A stretch of 64,000 nt of DNA from assembly GCF_016808095.1 (NCBI RefSeq), contig NC_068977.1, positions 31,273,364-31,337,363 of the forward strand. The letters are read 5' to 3'. Made by a program: the position numbers and the translations under genes. This DNA comes from Vigna angularis (Eukaryota; Streptophyta; Magnoliopsida; Fabales; Fabaceae). Below are positions 44,691-58,865 of the stretch, one piece after another. Each line of letters begins with the position of its first letter. The stretch's first letter is position 1. A model generated the notes under the pieces. The model ran no database searches. It saw only the letters and a program-made list of their open reading frames with translations, and was not told where the DNA came from.

Positions 44691-46375
44691 CACATAATTC
44701 ATCATTCTCTACTTGAGACTGAATCATTATTAGAGTATCAGGATAACCTCCAACTACGGGACCCTCAACATCAACATATACATAAATACCATAACTGAAT
44801 CTCTCCACGAAACTCATACCATGCTCACATTCCTTAACTCATTACGAAATCTCACCACAATCCTCATACACATACCATGACATTACAGAATCTCTCCGCG
44901 AGACTCATACCATACTCACATTCCTCAACTCATATTATACCCCTACAAAATCTCCCCATAATACTCATAACATGTTCAGATGCATAAATTCAAATCCAAT
45001 ATAATAAAATGCAATCATCACAATTATAATTCATAATTCCATATCTACCACAATAACATGAATTCATCAGACATTTCCATTCCAACCAGATATATTGCAC
45101 AATAATTTAACAGTACATAATCTGTTCAATAGGATTTAAGTTAAAAACTTGTCGAGTAAACTTCCAGGAAAGAGAGGTGCGTCACAATGGACAACTTAAG
45201 TACCAAATCTTTCCTTAGCCAAAGCGTTCCTCAACTAGTTTTTAACAAATTTCTTATTTACAGATTTAAAACAACAGCATATAATATTAACACCGAAATT
45301 TAATATAGATATATAAAAAAAAATAGAAATTAAGCAATATTGAGATCCCTGAGAAGATACGAAATTAATATCTATAAATCTGTTATTCCGATTTCAAATC
45401 TGAATGGTCACAATAATTCACTATTTGTTATAAACTACATATTAAAATTTCAGGTTGATCCAACGGTTAACTAGATAGATATTGAGGTTTTACCGAGGTA
45501 ACTCAGATGCAGAATTTTAAGTGGTTTTTGGTTATACTCAAAATGCGGAACTAATTTTCCTAAGCACAGACATTTACTTACAAATCTGAACGGTCAAAAT
45601 GACTTAATATGTCTTATGAATTACATACTAAATTTTGGGCTCAATCTAACGGTAAATAAAATATATAGGAAATGTTTACCATGATAACTTAAGAACAGAA
45701 ATATAGTGTTCATCAGATTTTTCAAAAACTTAAAAATTATTTTCTCCAAACATAGACTTTCAATTTATAATCCGATCGGTCAAAGTGTATTAATATATCT
45801 TAGGAATTATATATAAAAATTTCAAGTTGATCTAACGGTCAAATAAGTCGTAATATATATTTTACCGAGATGACTCAGTAACAGATCTATAGGTGTAATT
45901 AATTTACTCCAACATGCAGGATTTATTTCTCTAAGTATAGACTTCTAATTACAAATCCCAACGGTCAAAGTGAAGAAATAGGTCTTAGGATTCATATATT
46001 AAAATTGTAGCTAAATCCAACGGTCAAAATAATTAAAAGAAAAGTTTTACCATACTAACTCGAAAATAAGAAAATTATAATCATAAAAACTAAATTTATA
46101 TAAGTGAATAGATAACTACCATTACCAAAATTTTAACATACTCACAACTCATATTCATTATCATAACATGGATAAAAATCATATACAAGAAGGATTAGCT
46201 CCCCTTACCTCTATTCCAGACTTAATCTCCTGCTCCGAATTTGTTTCCCCCGAAACCCTTCAGAACCTCTACTCTTCTTGCAACTAAAAATTTCTCCCTA
46301 ACTCTTTCTTCTCTATTTCTCAAGCTCTCACTTGATTCCTCTTCTCTTGGTGCCAAATACCCTTCCCTCCCATGG

Positions 46376-46385
46376 CTATTTATAG
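46376..46385 (-). promoter_or_regulatory. TATA box of the LTR (minus strand)
   Basis: The minus strand reads CTATAAATAG; copies stand at 52,245-52,254 and 58,114-58,123. It sits about 0.4 kb inside the LTR from its TG end, a normal place for the U3 promoter. Confidence 0.6.
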
Positions 46386-46778
46386 TAAAAAAATTTACTA
46401 TTCCTTAATATTTTAATATTATTTATTATTTTAATATTATTTAAAAATAATATTTCAATCACTTTCTCACCAAATCTGATCCTAATTTCTACCTACTACT
46501 TTCTTCCATGCTAAGGAATCCAAATGCTGAAAATTTATTTTTACTATTTACTTTTTACTATTTACTATTTACTTTTTACTATTTACTATTCACTATTCAC
46601 TTTTTACTATTCGATTTTCTTAAAAAAAAAAATACTAAATAAGTTATCAAAAATTTTAACCTCTCCTTATAAAATTACTATAATTTTATATCCAAAATTT
46701 ATATTTTTCTATCCATTAAAATTATTATTACTAATAAAATACTAAAATTTACTATAAATATTTTTCATGGGTCTTACA

Positions 46779-49576
46779 TTCTCCCCAACAACAAAAATTT
46801 TCGTCCTCGAAAATTCGAAAATTTGACATAAAAAATAAAGTTATGATTATTTCACCTTATCTTCTAGTTTCCTTGTAAACTCATTTACTCTACTTATTTT
46901 GTGCATAAAATTTCTAGCATCTCAAATTGAAATGTACTCACGAAAAAAATTAAAATCATAAACCTTCAAAACACTCTCACTTGTCACTTCTAGCCTCGTC
47001 AAAACCACCATTACACATACCCCACTAGTCTCAAAATAATCCATTAATGTTTTAAAAGAACTCATTACTCATAAACTATTAATCACAAAATTCCAGAAAA
47101 CTTTTTATTCCTACTATAACCAGAAAGTGATTCTCCTTATAGATCCCTATTTAAGACTTTCATGACCCTGTAAAACTCTAGGAATTATTCTTTTTCCGTA
47201 ACAACCTTCCATTATATTTTCTCAACACAATTTCTACTCCTAGAAATCGTACACCTCTAAAAGCCACTTTATGTTTACCAAAATTATACTAGATTGTTCC
47301 ACCTTACCCTCTACTTCTATTCTCCGTAAAATTTATAATTACTCTGATGATTACACGGAGTCCAAAACACTATTACTAAACAATTCATCCTTTATGTTTT
47401 TCTTTTCTATACCCATTTAACAAGAACTTGTCCAAAAATAATACCTATATTTAGTATGATTTATAACATCCATAGAAACCCTTCCACACTTAAGATCATG
47501 CATCATTTCCTTCACTCGTCCTTGATGAACTTATCTGACTCTCGGTAATACTGCCTTCACCCTTAACCACACTTAATGTTCAACAATCAACTCACAATTC
47601 TTGAAGACCATAAACTTCTAAAAACATATTGGAACATGACCAAACCATCCTTTCGATCATACTCTAGACTACAATATCTATCCTTCACTTGCATTGGTCA
47701 GATATCCCTAAAATACTGATCCTCATCCTTTATTTAACCCACACTAAATGTTGAACCACTATTTTTTTTTTCACCTGATAAACACTTCTGAAATACTTGA
47801 CAAAACTAGAATAATCAAGCTTCTTTCAAGATTATACTCCAAATTACCTCAACCTTCATCTAATTGTTTTCCTAGCAAACATTACTAGCCTAAGTTAAAA
47901 CATTCTCCAAGAATTAACTTATAAACTCTAAATCTTAGGAATATAAACCTTGTCCTCAAAATACCTTCCCACATCCTAACCTAACATGAATCCACAAACT
48001 TAACGTTGTCTCTAACCCAGTACCTAACAATTGTGTATCTCTAATAAGACTCAGCAGATCACTCAATCAACAATGTTATAAATTCTGAAACAACTTATTT
48101 TAATCTCAATAAGGCCGAATTTAACTATATTCTTTATCAGTACTGCACCTACTCGTTTAAATAAACCACTTATGCCACATAAGTTAAATGATCTAGAGAG
48201 ATTATCAAGGCAATCAACCACAACCAACCTCAATTATAACGTGCTTCCCTAGATCAAAACCATATCCCCAGGATATTTAGTGTTAACCAAATCTCAAATT
48301 TTTATCTTATGCGAACTAAAAGTAAATATAAATAAGTTCACTCACACACATCATTGGTCAGAGATCAAGGTGCGACATATAAATCTTTACCCATCCTTTA
48401 CATCACCATTGAGGTTTGAGTACTACCATATAACTATACCTGATGAAAATTGCTCCAATCACAACCTACAACTTCTTAATTATTCCAAATTCCCTAATCA
48501 CATTAGTATTGCAACTCTCCTTTTTATCTATTTCCAAACTCTTCTTCTTCCTTATCTTGCCATGTTCATAATATTAATTCAACTTACACTACCTCTACTA
48601 ACTTTAATATTCCAAAATAAATAAGATTTTCAACCATAAATCAGGACTCTTTAATCCTCTCATAAAAATACCAAAACTTTGCATAAGCTGAAAGCCAAAA
48701 TTTTCGTACCTGGATTTTCTCTACCACTCATCATACCAAAATCACATACTCTCAAATTTTATCTCTAATACATTTACTGGAAAAACCTAACCATCTCTTT
48801 TTGATCATCCATTTAGCTTAGAATCCATTCAATACTTCATTCTTCTCTAAGGACCTCGTGTTCTCTTAACTTACAAATTTCTCCTTCTATTAAACTTTCT
48901 CTCAATCCTCTTTATGCCTTATGCCACTTCTCTTCTACTCTTCTTCGTCTAATATTTGATTTATCCTTAATCTACTTTAGTATTCCTATCCCTTTTTATT
49001 TTAAACTTTATCTTCAAATCTTCCACCATTTTCTTTCTTCAGATTCCAACCATCACTGATACATCGATCCATGTTACCAATCTCACACAATGCCACTCTG
49101 TTTCTCACCAACACTTCCCTCACTTCTGACTTCTAACATTACTGATATACTAAACCAAACTGATTTCTCAAACCTTGCTACATTCATGCTTATCCAAAGC
49201 TTCTCTTAATCTAGCCTTTGAACTTAACTCCTTTTTGTGAAACGTAAGATATCTAATCTTCTGATTTTGTCCTGCAAACATTTTAAAACATAACTTCTAA
49301 ACACCAACATCTTCACTTATCCTTTGAAACTCAGATTCTAGTATTATATCTCCCTATGAAGGCTTTAACTAATTCTAATATCTTTCATAAACCTTGAGAA
49401 TTAAGAAAGGAAAATCATCTCTCGTAAAAGTCATGAGTAGTTAGACACAATACTCTACTATCTAGACTTGGAGAAAATGGTAAGTATACCATTTAGACTC
49501 AATTCTTCATAGAGAAGACACAACAGACCCACGACACAAAGGTCATCCTAAGGACGAACTGCTCTGATACCATTAA
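46779..49576 (-). other. Internal region 1 (2,798 bp), no recognisable coding
   Basis: Starts (plus-strand left) with TTCTCCCCAA (polypurine tract on the minus strand) and the CGAAAATTTTTGTTGTT-type block, and ends with the primer site at 49,561-49,572. The longest open frame is about 114 codons on the opposite strand and resembles nothing. No zinc knuckle, DSG, FIDD or integrase motif was found in any frame by eye. Confidence 0.8.
49561..49572 (-). other. Primer binding site next to LTR2
   Basis: The minus strand reads TGGTATCAGAGC. The surrounding GGGATGTTACATTAATGG is almost the same as at the Ty3 element 5' LTR/primer junction (13,637-13,656). A second copy is at 55,430-55,441. Confidence 0.9.
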
Positions 49577-52500
49577 TGTAACATCCCAAATTCTCACATT
49601 AATGTAACATCCCAACTTTTCACACTTGATAATTAACATTACATTTACGGTAACATTCCGTAATCTCACCCTTTAAAATTTCCTAGTTGATATAAGTCTA
49701 TACATGTAAAAAGATTCTAATTATAGTTCTTCGACTCCTCTTTCCTCGGTACTATGTGAGGCGACATTCCTTCATCTGCTCCCGTATAACGAATTATACG
49801 ATCATCGCACATACCCAAACACAAAACAAACACAAACAAGTAGGGTGAGCTAACATGCAACAAATCATTTATAAGACATGCATAATTACTTTGATACAAA
49901 CATCATATAATAATTATGTCAGACACCCTCATACCATCGTACCACAATTCCTATTGAACACTCGTCCCACAATACCCAATAAACACCAAAATACCCAATA
50001 AACACCAAAATACCCAATGGACACTCATTCCATAATACCCAATAAACACTCATTGAACACTCGTCCCACAATACCCAATAAACACCAAAATACCCAATAA
50101 ACACCAAAATACCCAATAGACACTCATTCCATAATACCCAATAAACACTCATTGAACACTCGTCCCACAATACCCAATAAACACCAAAATACCCAATAAA
50201 CACCACTATACCCAATAGACACTCATTCCACAATACCCAATAGGCACTTATCCCAACGATATTCAATAGGCACTTATCCCAACGATATTCCATAGGCACT
50301 TATCCCAACGATATGTTGATGAGCGATACAACGGAAGGTTTTTCACTTGTGATGTCATTCTTAGTCCCCTCACTATGTCCAAAACCGGCACATAGACCAG
50401 GACATTCTGCCCTCCATACCATTCATAATGTTAGTCCCCTCACTATGTCCTAAACCGGCACATAGACCAGGACATTCTGCCCTCCATACCATTCACAAGG
50501 TTAGTCCCCTCACTATGTCCTAAACCGGCACATAGACCAGGACCTCCTGCCCCTCTCACCACATAATTCATCATTCTCTACTTGAGACTGAATCATTATT
50601 AGAGTATCAGGATAACCTCCAACTACGGGACCCTCAACATCAACATATACATAAATACCATAACTGAATCTCTCCACGAAACTCATACCATGCTCACATT
50701 CCTTAACTCATTACGAAATCTCACCACAATCCTCATACACATACCATGACATTACAGAATCTCTCCGCGAGACTCATACCATACTCACATTCCTCAACTC
50801 ATATTATACCCCTACAAAATCTCCCCATAATACTCATAACATGTTCAGATGCATAAATTCAAATCCAATATAATAAAATGCAATCATCACAATTATAATT
50901 CATAATTCCATATCTACCACAATAACATGAATTCATCAGACATTTCCATTCCAACCAGATATATTGCACAATAATTTAACAGTACATAATCTGTTCAATA
51001 GGATTTAAGTTAAAAACTTGTCGAGTAAACTTCCAGGAAAGAGAGGTGCGTCACAATGGACAACTTAAGTACCAAATCTTTCCTTAGCCAAAGCGTTCCT
51101 CAACTAGTTTTTAACAAATTTCTTATTTACAGATTTAAAACAACAGCATATAATATTAACACCGAAATTTAATATAGATATATAAAAAAAAATAGAAATT
51201 AAGCAATATTGAGATCCCTGAGAAGATACGAAATTAATATCTATAAATCTGTTATTCCGATTTCAAATCTGAATGGTCACAATAATTCACTATTTGTTAT
51301 AAACTACATATTAAAATTTCAGGTTGATCCAACGGTTAACTAGATAGATATTGAGGTTTTACCGAGGTAACTCAGATGCAGAATTTTAAGTGGTTTTTGG
51401 TTATACTCAAAATGCGGAACTAATTTTCCTAAGCACAGACATTTACTTACAAATCTGAACGGTCAAAATGACTTAATATGTCTTATGAATTACATACTAA
51501 ATTTTGGGCTCAATCTAACGGTAAATAAAATATATAGGAAATGTTTACCATGATAACTTAAGAACAGAAATATAGTGTTCATCAGATTTTTCAAAAACTT
51601 AAAAATTATTTTCTCCAAACATAGACTTTCAATTTATAATCCGATCGGTCAAAGTGTATTAATATATCTTAGGAATCATATATAAAAATTTCAAGTTGAT
51701 CTAACGGTCAAATAAGTCGTAATATATATTTTACCGAGATGACTCAGTAACAGATCTATAGGTGTAATTAATTTACTCCAACATGCAGGATTTATTTCTC
51801 TAAGTATAGACTTCTAATTACAAATCCCAACGGTCAAAGTGAAGAAATAGGTCTTAGGATTCATATATTAAAATTGTAGCTAAATCCAACGGTCAAAATA
51901 ATTAAAAGAAAAGTTTTACCATACTAACTCGAAAATAAGAAAATTATAATCATAAAAACTAAATTTATATAAGTGAATAGATAACTACCATTACCAAAAT
52001 TTTAACATACTCACAACTCATATTCATTATCATAACATGGATAAAAATCATATACAAGAAGGATTAGCTCCCCTTACCTCTATTCCAGACTTAATCTCCT
52101 GCTCCGAATTTGTTTCCCCCGAAACCCTTCAGAACCTCTACTCTTCTTGCAACTAAAAATTTCTCCCTAACTCTTTCTTCTCTATTTCTCAAGCTCTCAC
52201 TTGATTCCTCTTCTCTTGGTGCCAAATACCCTTCCCTCCCATGGCTATTTATAGTAAAAAAATTTACTATTCCTTAATATTTTAATATTATTTATTATTT
52301 TAATATTATTTAAAAATAATATTTCAATCACTTTCTCACCAAATCTGATCCTAATTTCTACCTACTACTTTCTTCCATGCTAAGGAATCCAAATGCTGAA
52401 AATTTATTTTTACTATTTACTTTTTACTATTTACTATTTACTTTTTACTATTTACTATTCACTATTCACTTTTTACTATTCGATTTTCTTAAAAAAAAAA

Positions 52501-52647
52501 ATACTAAATAAGTTATCAAAAATTTTAACCTCTCCTTATAAAATTACTATAATTTTATATCCAAAATTTATATTTTTCTATCCATTAAAATTATTATTAC
52601 TAATAAAATACTAAAATTTACTATAAATATTTTTCATGGGTCTTACA
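49577..52647 (-). repeat. LTR2 (middle), 3,071 bp
   Basis: Identical by eye to LTR1 except C at 51,676; it lies between the two internals and serves as both 3' LTR of one unit and 5' LTR of the other. Contains the same minisatellites at about 49,959-50,214 and 50,361-50,559. Confidence 0.93.
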
Positions 52648-55445
52648 TTCTCCCCAACAACAAAAATTTTCGTCCTCGAAAATTCGAAAATTTGACATAA
52701 AAAATAAAGTTATGATTATTTCACCTTATCTTCTAGTTTCCTTGTAAACTCATTTACTCTACTTATTTTGTGCATAAAATTTCTAGCATCTCAAATTGAA
52801 ATGTACTCACGAAAAAAATTAAAATCATAAACCTTCAAAACACTCTCACTTGTCACTTCTAGCCTCGTCAAAACCACCATTACACATACCCCACTAGTCT
52901 CAAAATAATCCATTAATGTTTTAAAAGAACTCATTACTCATAAACTATTAATCACAAAATTCCAGAAAACTTTTTATTCCTACTATAACCAGAAAGTGAT
53001 TCTCCTTATAGATCCCTATTTAAGACTTTCATGACCCTGTAAAACTCTAGGAATTATTCTTTTTCCGTAACAACCTTCCATTATATTTTCTCAACACAAT
53101 TTCTACTCCTAGAAATCGTACACCTCTAAAAGCCACTTTATGTTTACCAAAATTATACTAGATTGTTCCACCTTACCCTCTACTTCTATTCTCCGTAAAA
53201 TTTATAATTACTCTGATGATTACACGGAGTCCAAAACACTATTACTAAACAATTCATCCTTTATGTTTTTCTTTTCTATACCCATTTAACAAGAACTTGT
53301 CCAAAAATAATACCTATATTTAGTATGATTTATAACATCCATAGAAACCCTTCCACACTTAAGATCATGCATCATTTCCTTCACTCGTCCTTGATGAACT
53401 TATCTGACTCTCGGTAATACTGCCTTCACCCTTAACCACACTTAATGTTCAACAATCAACTCACAATTCTTGAAGACCATAAACTTCTAAAAACATATTG
53501 GAACATGACCAAACCATCCTTTCGATCATACTCTAGACTACAATATCTATCCTTCACTTGCATTGGTCAGATATCCCTAAAATACTGATCCTCATCCTTT
53601 ATTTAACCCACACTAAATGTTGAACCACTATTTTTTTTTTCACCTGATAAACACTTCTGAAATACTTGACAAAACTAGAATAATCAAGCTTCTTTCAAGA
53701 TTATACTCCAAATTACCTCAACCTTCATCTAATTGTTTTCCTAGCAAACATTACTAGCCTAAGTTAAAACATTCTCCAAGAATTAACTTATAAACTCTAA
53801 ATCTTAGGAATATAAACCTTGTCCTCAAAATACCTTCCCACATCCTAACCTAACATGAATCCACAAACTTAACGTTGTCTCTAACCCAGTACCTAACAAT
53901 TGTGTATCTCTAATAAGACTCAGCAGATCACTCAATCAACAATGTTATAAATTCTGAAACAACTTATTTTAATCTCAATAAGGCCGAATTTAACTATATT
54001 CTTTATCAGTACTGCACCTACTCGTTTAAATAAACCACTTATGCCACATAAGTTAAATGATCTAGAGAGATTATCAAGGCAATCAACCACAACCAACCTC
54101 AATTATAACGTGCTTCCCTAGATCAAAACCATATCCCCAGGATATTTAGTGTTAACCAAATCTCAAATTTTTATCTTATGCGAACTAAAAGTAAATATAA
54201 ATAAGTTCACTCACACACATCATTGGTCAGAGATCAAGGTGCGACATATAAATCTTTACCCATCCTTTACATCACCATTGAGGTTTGAGTACTACCATAT
54301 AACTATACCTGATGAAAATTGCTCCAATCACAACCTACAACTTCTTAATTATTCCAAATTCCCTAATCACATTAGTATTGCAACTCTCCTTTTTATCTAT
54401 TTCCAAACTCTTCTTCTTCCTTATCTTGCCATGTTCATAATATTAATTCAACTTACACTACCTCTACTAACTTTAATATTCCAAAATAAATAAGATTTTC
54501 AACCATAAATCAGGACTCTTTAATCCTCTCATAAAAATACCAAAACTTTGCATAAGCTGAAAGCCAAAATTTTCGTACCTGGATTTTCTCTACCACTCAT
54601 CATACCAAAATCACATACTCTCAAATTTTATCTCTAATACATTTACTGGAAAAACCTAACCATCTCTTTTTGATCATCCATTTAGCTTAGAATCCATTCA
54701 ATACTTCATTCTTCTCTAAGGACCTCGTGTTCTCTTAACTTACAAATTTCTCCTTCTATTAAACTTTCTCTCAATCCTCTTTATGCCTTATGCCACTTCT
54801 CTTCTACTCTTCTTCGTCTAATATTTGATTTATCCTTAATCTACTTTAGTATTCCTATCCCTTTTTATTTTAAACTTTATCTTCAAATCTTCCACCATTT
54901 TCTTTCTTCAGATTCCAACCATCACTGATACATCGATCCATGTTACCAATCTCACACAATGCCACTCTGTTTCTCACCAACACTTCCCTCACTTCTGACT
55001 TCTAACATTACTGATATACTAAACCAAACTGATTTCTCAAACCTTGCTACATTCATGCTTATCCAAAGCTTCTCTTAATCTAGCCTTTGAACTTAACTCC
55101 TTTTTGTGAAACGTAAGATATCTAATCTTCTGATTTTGTCCTGCAAACATTTTAAAACATAACTTCTAAACACCAACATCTTCACTTATCCTTTGAAACT
55201 CAGATTCTAGTATTATATCTCCCTATGAAGGCTTTAACTAATTCTAATATCTTTCATAAACCTTGAGAATTAAGAAAGGAAAATCATCTCTCGTAAAAGT
55301 CATGAGTAGTTAGACACAATACTCTACTATCTAGACTTGGAGAAAATGGTAAGTATACCATTTAGACTCAATTCTTCATAGAGAAGACACAACAGACCCA
55401 CGACACAAAGGTCATCCTAAGGACGAACTGCTCTGATACCATTAA
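52648..55445 (-). other. Internal region 2 (2,798 bp)
   Basis: Same length as internal region 1 and no difference noticed by eye. Same absence of coding. Confidence 0.85.
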
Positions 55446-58400
55446 TGTAACATCCCAAATTCTCACATTAATGTAACATCCCAACTTTTCACACTTGATA
55501 ATTAACATTACATTTACGGTAACATTCCGTAATCTCACCCTTTAAAATTTCCTAGTTGATATAAGTCTATACATGTAAAAAGATTCTAATTATAGTTCTT
55601 CGACTCCTCTTTCCTCGGTACTATGTGAGGCGACATTCCTTCATCTGCTCCCGTATAACGAATTATACGATCATCGCACATACCCAAACACAAAACAAAC
55701 ACAAACAAGTAGGGTGAGCTAACATGCAACAAATCATTTATAAGACATGCATAATTACTTTGATACAAACATCATATAATAATTATGTCAGACACCCTCA
55801 TACCATCGTACCACAATTCCTATTGAACACTCGTCCCACAATACCCAATAAACACCAAAATACCCAATAAACACCAAAATACCCAATGGACACTCATTCC
55901 ATAATACCCAATAAACACTCATTGAACACTCGTCCCACAATACCCAATAAACACCAAAATACCCAATAAACACCAAAATACCCAATAGACACTCATTCCA
56001 TAATACCCAATAAACACTCATTGAACACTCGTCCCACAATACCCAATAAACACCAAAATACCCAATAAACACCACTATACCCAATAGACACTCATTCCAC
56101 AATACCCAATAGGCACTTATCCCAACGATATTCAATAGGCACTTATCCCAACGATATTCCATAGGCACTTATCCCAACGATATGTTGATGAGCGATACAA
56201 CGGAAGGTTTTTCACTTGTGATGTCATTCTTAGTCCCCTCACTATGTCCAAAACCGGCACATAGACCAGGACATTCTGCCCTCCATACCATTCATAATGT
56301 TAGTCCCCTCACTATGTCCTAAACCGGCACATAGACCAGGACATTCTGCCCTCCATACCATTCACAAGGTTAGTCCCCTCACTATGTCCTAAACCGGCAC
56401 ATAGACCAGGACCTCCTGCCCCTCTCACCACATAATTCATCATTCTCTACTTGAGACTGAATCATTATTAGAGTATCAGGATAACCTCCAACTACGGGAC
56501 CCTCAACATCAACATATACATAAATACCATAACTGAATCTCTCCACGAAACTCATACCATGCTCACATTCCTTAACTCATTACGAAATCTCACCACAATC
56601 CTCATACACATACCATGACATTACAGAATCTCTCCGCGAGACTCATACCATACTCACATTCCTCAACTCATATTATACCCCTACAAAATCTCCCCATAAT
56701 ACTCATAACATGTTCAGATGCATAAATTCAAATCCAATATAATAAAATGCAATCATCACAATTATAATTCATAATTCCATATCTACCACAATAACATGAA
56801 TTCATCAGACATTTCCATTCCAACCAGATATATTGCACAATAATTTAACAGTACATAATCTGTTCAATAGGATTTAAGTTAAAAACTTGTCGAGTAAACT
56901 TCCAGGAAAGAGAGGTGCGTCACAATGGACAACTTAAGTACCAAATCTTTCCTTAGCCAAAGCGTTCCTCAACTAGTTTTTAACAAATTTCTTATTTACA
57001 GATTTAAAACAACAGCATATAATATTAACACCGAAATTTAATATAGATATATAAAAAAAAATAGAAATTAAGCAATATTGAGATCCCTGAGAAGATACGA
57101 AATTAATATCTATAAATCTGTTATTCCGATTTCAAATCTGAATGGTCACAATAATTCACTATTTGTTATAAACTACATATTAAAATTTCAGGTTGATCCA
57201 ACGGTTAACTAGATAGATATTGAGGTTTTACCGAGGTAACTCAGATGCAGAATTTTAAGTGGTTTTTGGTTATACTCAAAATGCGGAACTAATTTTCCTA
57301 AGCACAGACATTTACTTACAAATCTGAACGGTCAAAATGACTTAATATGTCTTATGAATTACATACTAAATTTTGGGCTCAATCTAACGGTAAATAAAAT
57401 ATATAGGAAATGTTTACCATGATAACTTAAGAACAGAAATATAGTGTTCATCAGATTTTTCAAAAACTTAAAAATTATTTTCTCCAAACATAGACTTTCA
57501 ATTTATAATCCGATCGTTCAAAGTGTATTAATATATCTTAGGAATCATATATAAAAATTTCAAGTTGATCTAACGGTCAAATAAGTCGTAATATATATTT
57601 TACCGAGATGACTCAGTAACAGATCTATAGGTGTAATTAATTTACTCCAACATGCAGGATTTATTTCTCTAAGTATAGACTTCTAATTACAAATCCCAAC
57701 GGTCAAAGTGAAGAAATAGGTCTTAGGATTCATATATTAAAATTGTAGCTAAATCCAACGGTCAAAATAATTAAAAGAAAAGTTTTACCATACTAACTCG
57801 AAAATAAGAAAATTATAATCATAAAAACTAAATTTATATAAGTGAATAGATAACTACCATTACCAAAATTTTAACATACTCACAACTCATATTCATTATC
57901 ATAACATGGATAAAAATCATATACAAGAAGGATTAGCTCCCCTTACCTCTATTCCAGACTTAATCTCCTGCTCCGAATTTGTTTCCCCCGAAACCCTTCA
58001 GAACCTCTACTCTTCTTGCAACTAAAAATTTCTCCCTAACTCTTTCTTCTCTATTTCTCAAGCTCTCACTTGATTCCTCTTCTCTTGGTGCCAAATACCC
58101 TTCCCTCCCATGGCTATTTATAGTAAAAAAATTTACTATTCCTTAATATTTTAATATTATTTATTATTTTAATATTATTTAAAAATAATATTTCAATCAC
58201 TTTCTCACCAAATCTGATCCTAATTTCTACCTACTACTTTCTTCCATGCTAAGGAATCCAAATGCTGAAAATTTATTTTTACTATTTACTTTTTACTATT
58301 TACTATTTACTTTTTACTATTTACTATTCACTATTCACTTTTTACTATTCGATTTTCTTAAAAAAAAAATACTAAATAAGTTATCAAAAATTTTAACCTC

Positions 58401-58515
58401 TCCTTATAAAATTACTATAATTTTATATCCAAAATTTATATTTTTCTATCCATTAAAATTATTATTACTAATAAAATACTAAAATTTACTATAAATATTT
58501 TTCATGGGTCTTACA
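55446..58515 (-). repeat. LTR3 (5' LTR in element orientation), 3,070 bp
   Basis: Differs from LTR2 at one base in ATCCGATCGTTCAAAG (57,517; G in LTR1 and LTR2) and by one missing A in the A-run near 58,360. It ends GGTCTTACA directly before the CTACG target copy. Confidence 0.93.
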
Positions 58516-58520
58516 CTACG

Positions 58521-58865
58521 ACCTCGGTTCTATAAAGAATCGATGCCTAAACCCTCTCAAAAAAATAAAATAAAAAATTTCAGCTATTTTATGCCTCAGT
58601 TCTTTAAACAACCGAGGTAATAGACCTTTGCGATAATTACAAAAATGTCATTACGTCAGTTTAGGCATCGGTTCTTTTTAAACCGAGACATATACGTTTC
58701 TGATAATTAGAGAAATGTCACCGCGCCAGTTTTAGGCATCGGTTCTTTTTTAACCGAAACATATATGATTGCGATAATTACAAAAATGTCACAGTGTCAT
58801 TTATTGCTTCGATTACAACTAAATCAATATCTAATGCGCGAGTTAAAATATTTTTTTACTAGTGG
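58521..58865 (+). mobile_element. CACTA-like transposon end with ~80-bp subterminal repeats
   Basis: Three related units with GGCATCGGTTCTTTTTAAACCGA-type words (under 20 bp conserved core CGGTTCTTTTTAAACCGA) and AGAAATGTCAC, at about 58,585, 58,665 and 58,735. The block ends ATTTTTTTACTAGTG at 58,865; the reverse complement, CACTAGTAAAAAAAT, is CACTA-like. The hairpin word also occurs at 43,655 (CGGTTATTTTTTTAACCGAG), just left of the LTR array, so the array split this element. Confidence 0.55.

Larger units (their letters stand above)
43708..46778 (-). repeat. LTR1 (3' LTR in element orientation), 3,071 bp
   Basis: It contains a minus-strand TATA box (CTATAAATAG, complement of 46,376-46,385), the 99-bp and 70-bp minisatellites and a terminal near-duplication of the LTR end (GTAACATCCC at 43,709 and again at 43,735). 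One base, 45,807 (T), differs from LTR2 and LTR3 (C). Confidence 0.93.
43708..58515 (-). mobile_element. Tandem LTR array: LTR-internal-LTR-internal-LTR
   Basis: Three near-identical 3.07-kb LTRs alternate with two 2.80-kb internals at an exact 5,869-bp period. On the minus strand each LTR begins TGTAAGACCC and ends GGGATGTTACA; a tRNA-Met primer site (complement of GCTCTGATACCA) borders LTR2 and LTR3, and a TTGGGGAGAA polypurine tract borders LTR1 and LTR2. The whole array is flanked by CTACG (43,703-43,707 and 58,516-58,520). It therefore entered as one element and duplicated in place, most simply by unequal LTR-LTR recombination. No gag or pol is recognisable, so it is non-autonomous. The leftmost base of LTR1 is A instead of T. 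Confidence 0.93.

Noticed and set aside
46524..46745. Repetitive FTIYYLLFTFYY-type frame (and its copies at 52,393 and 58,246)
   Set aside because: It comes from an AT-rich TTTACTATTTAC simple repeat in the LTR; no evidence of coding.
48280..48624. 114-codon plus-strand frame in the internal region of the array (copy at 54,149)
   Set aside because: On the opposite strand to the element, no domain, and composition is that of the surrounding AT-rich sequence.
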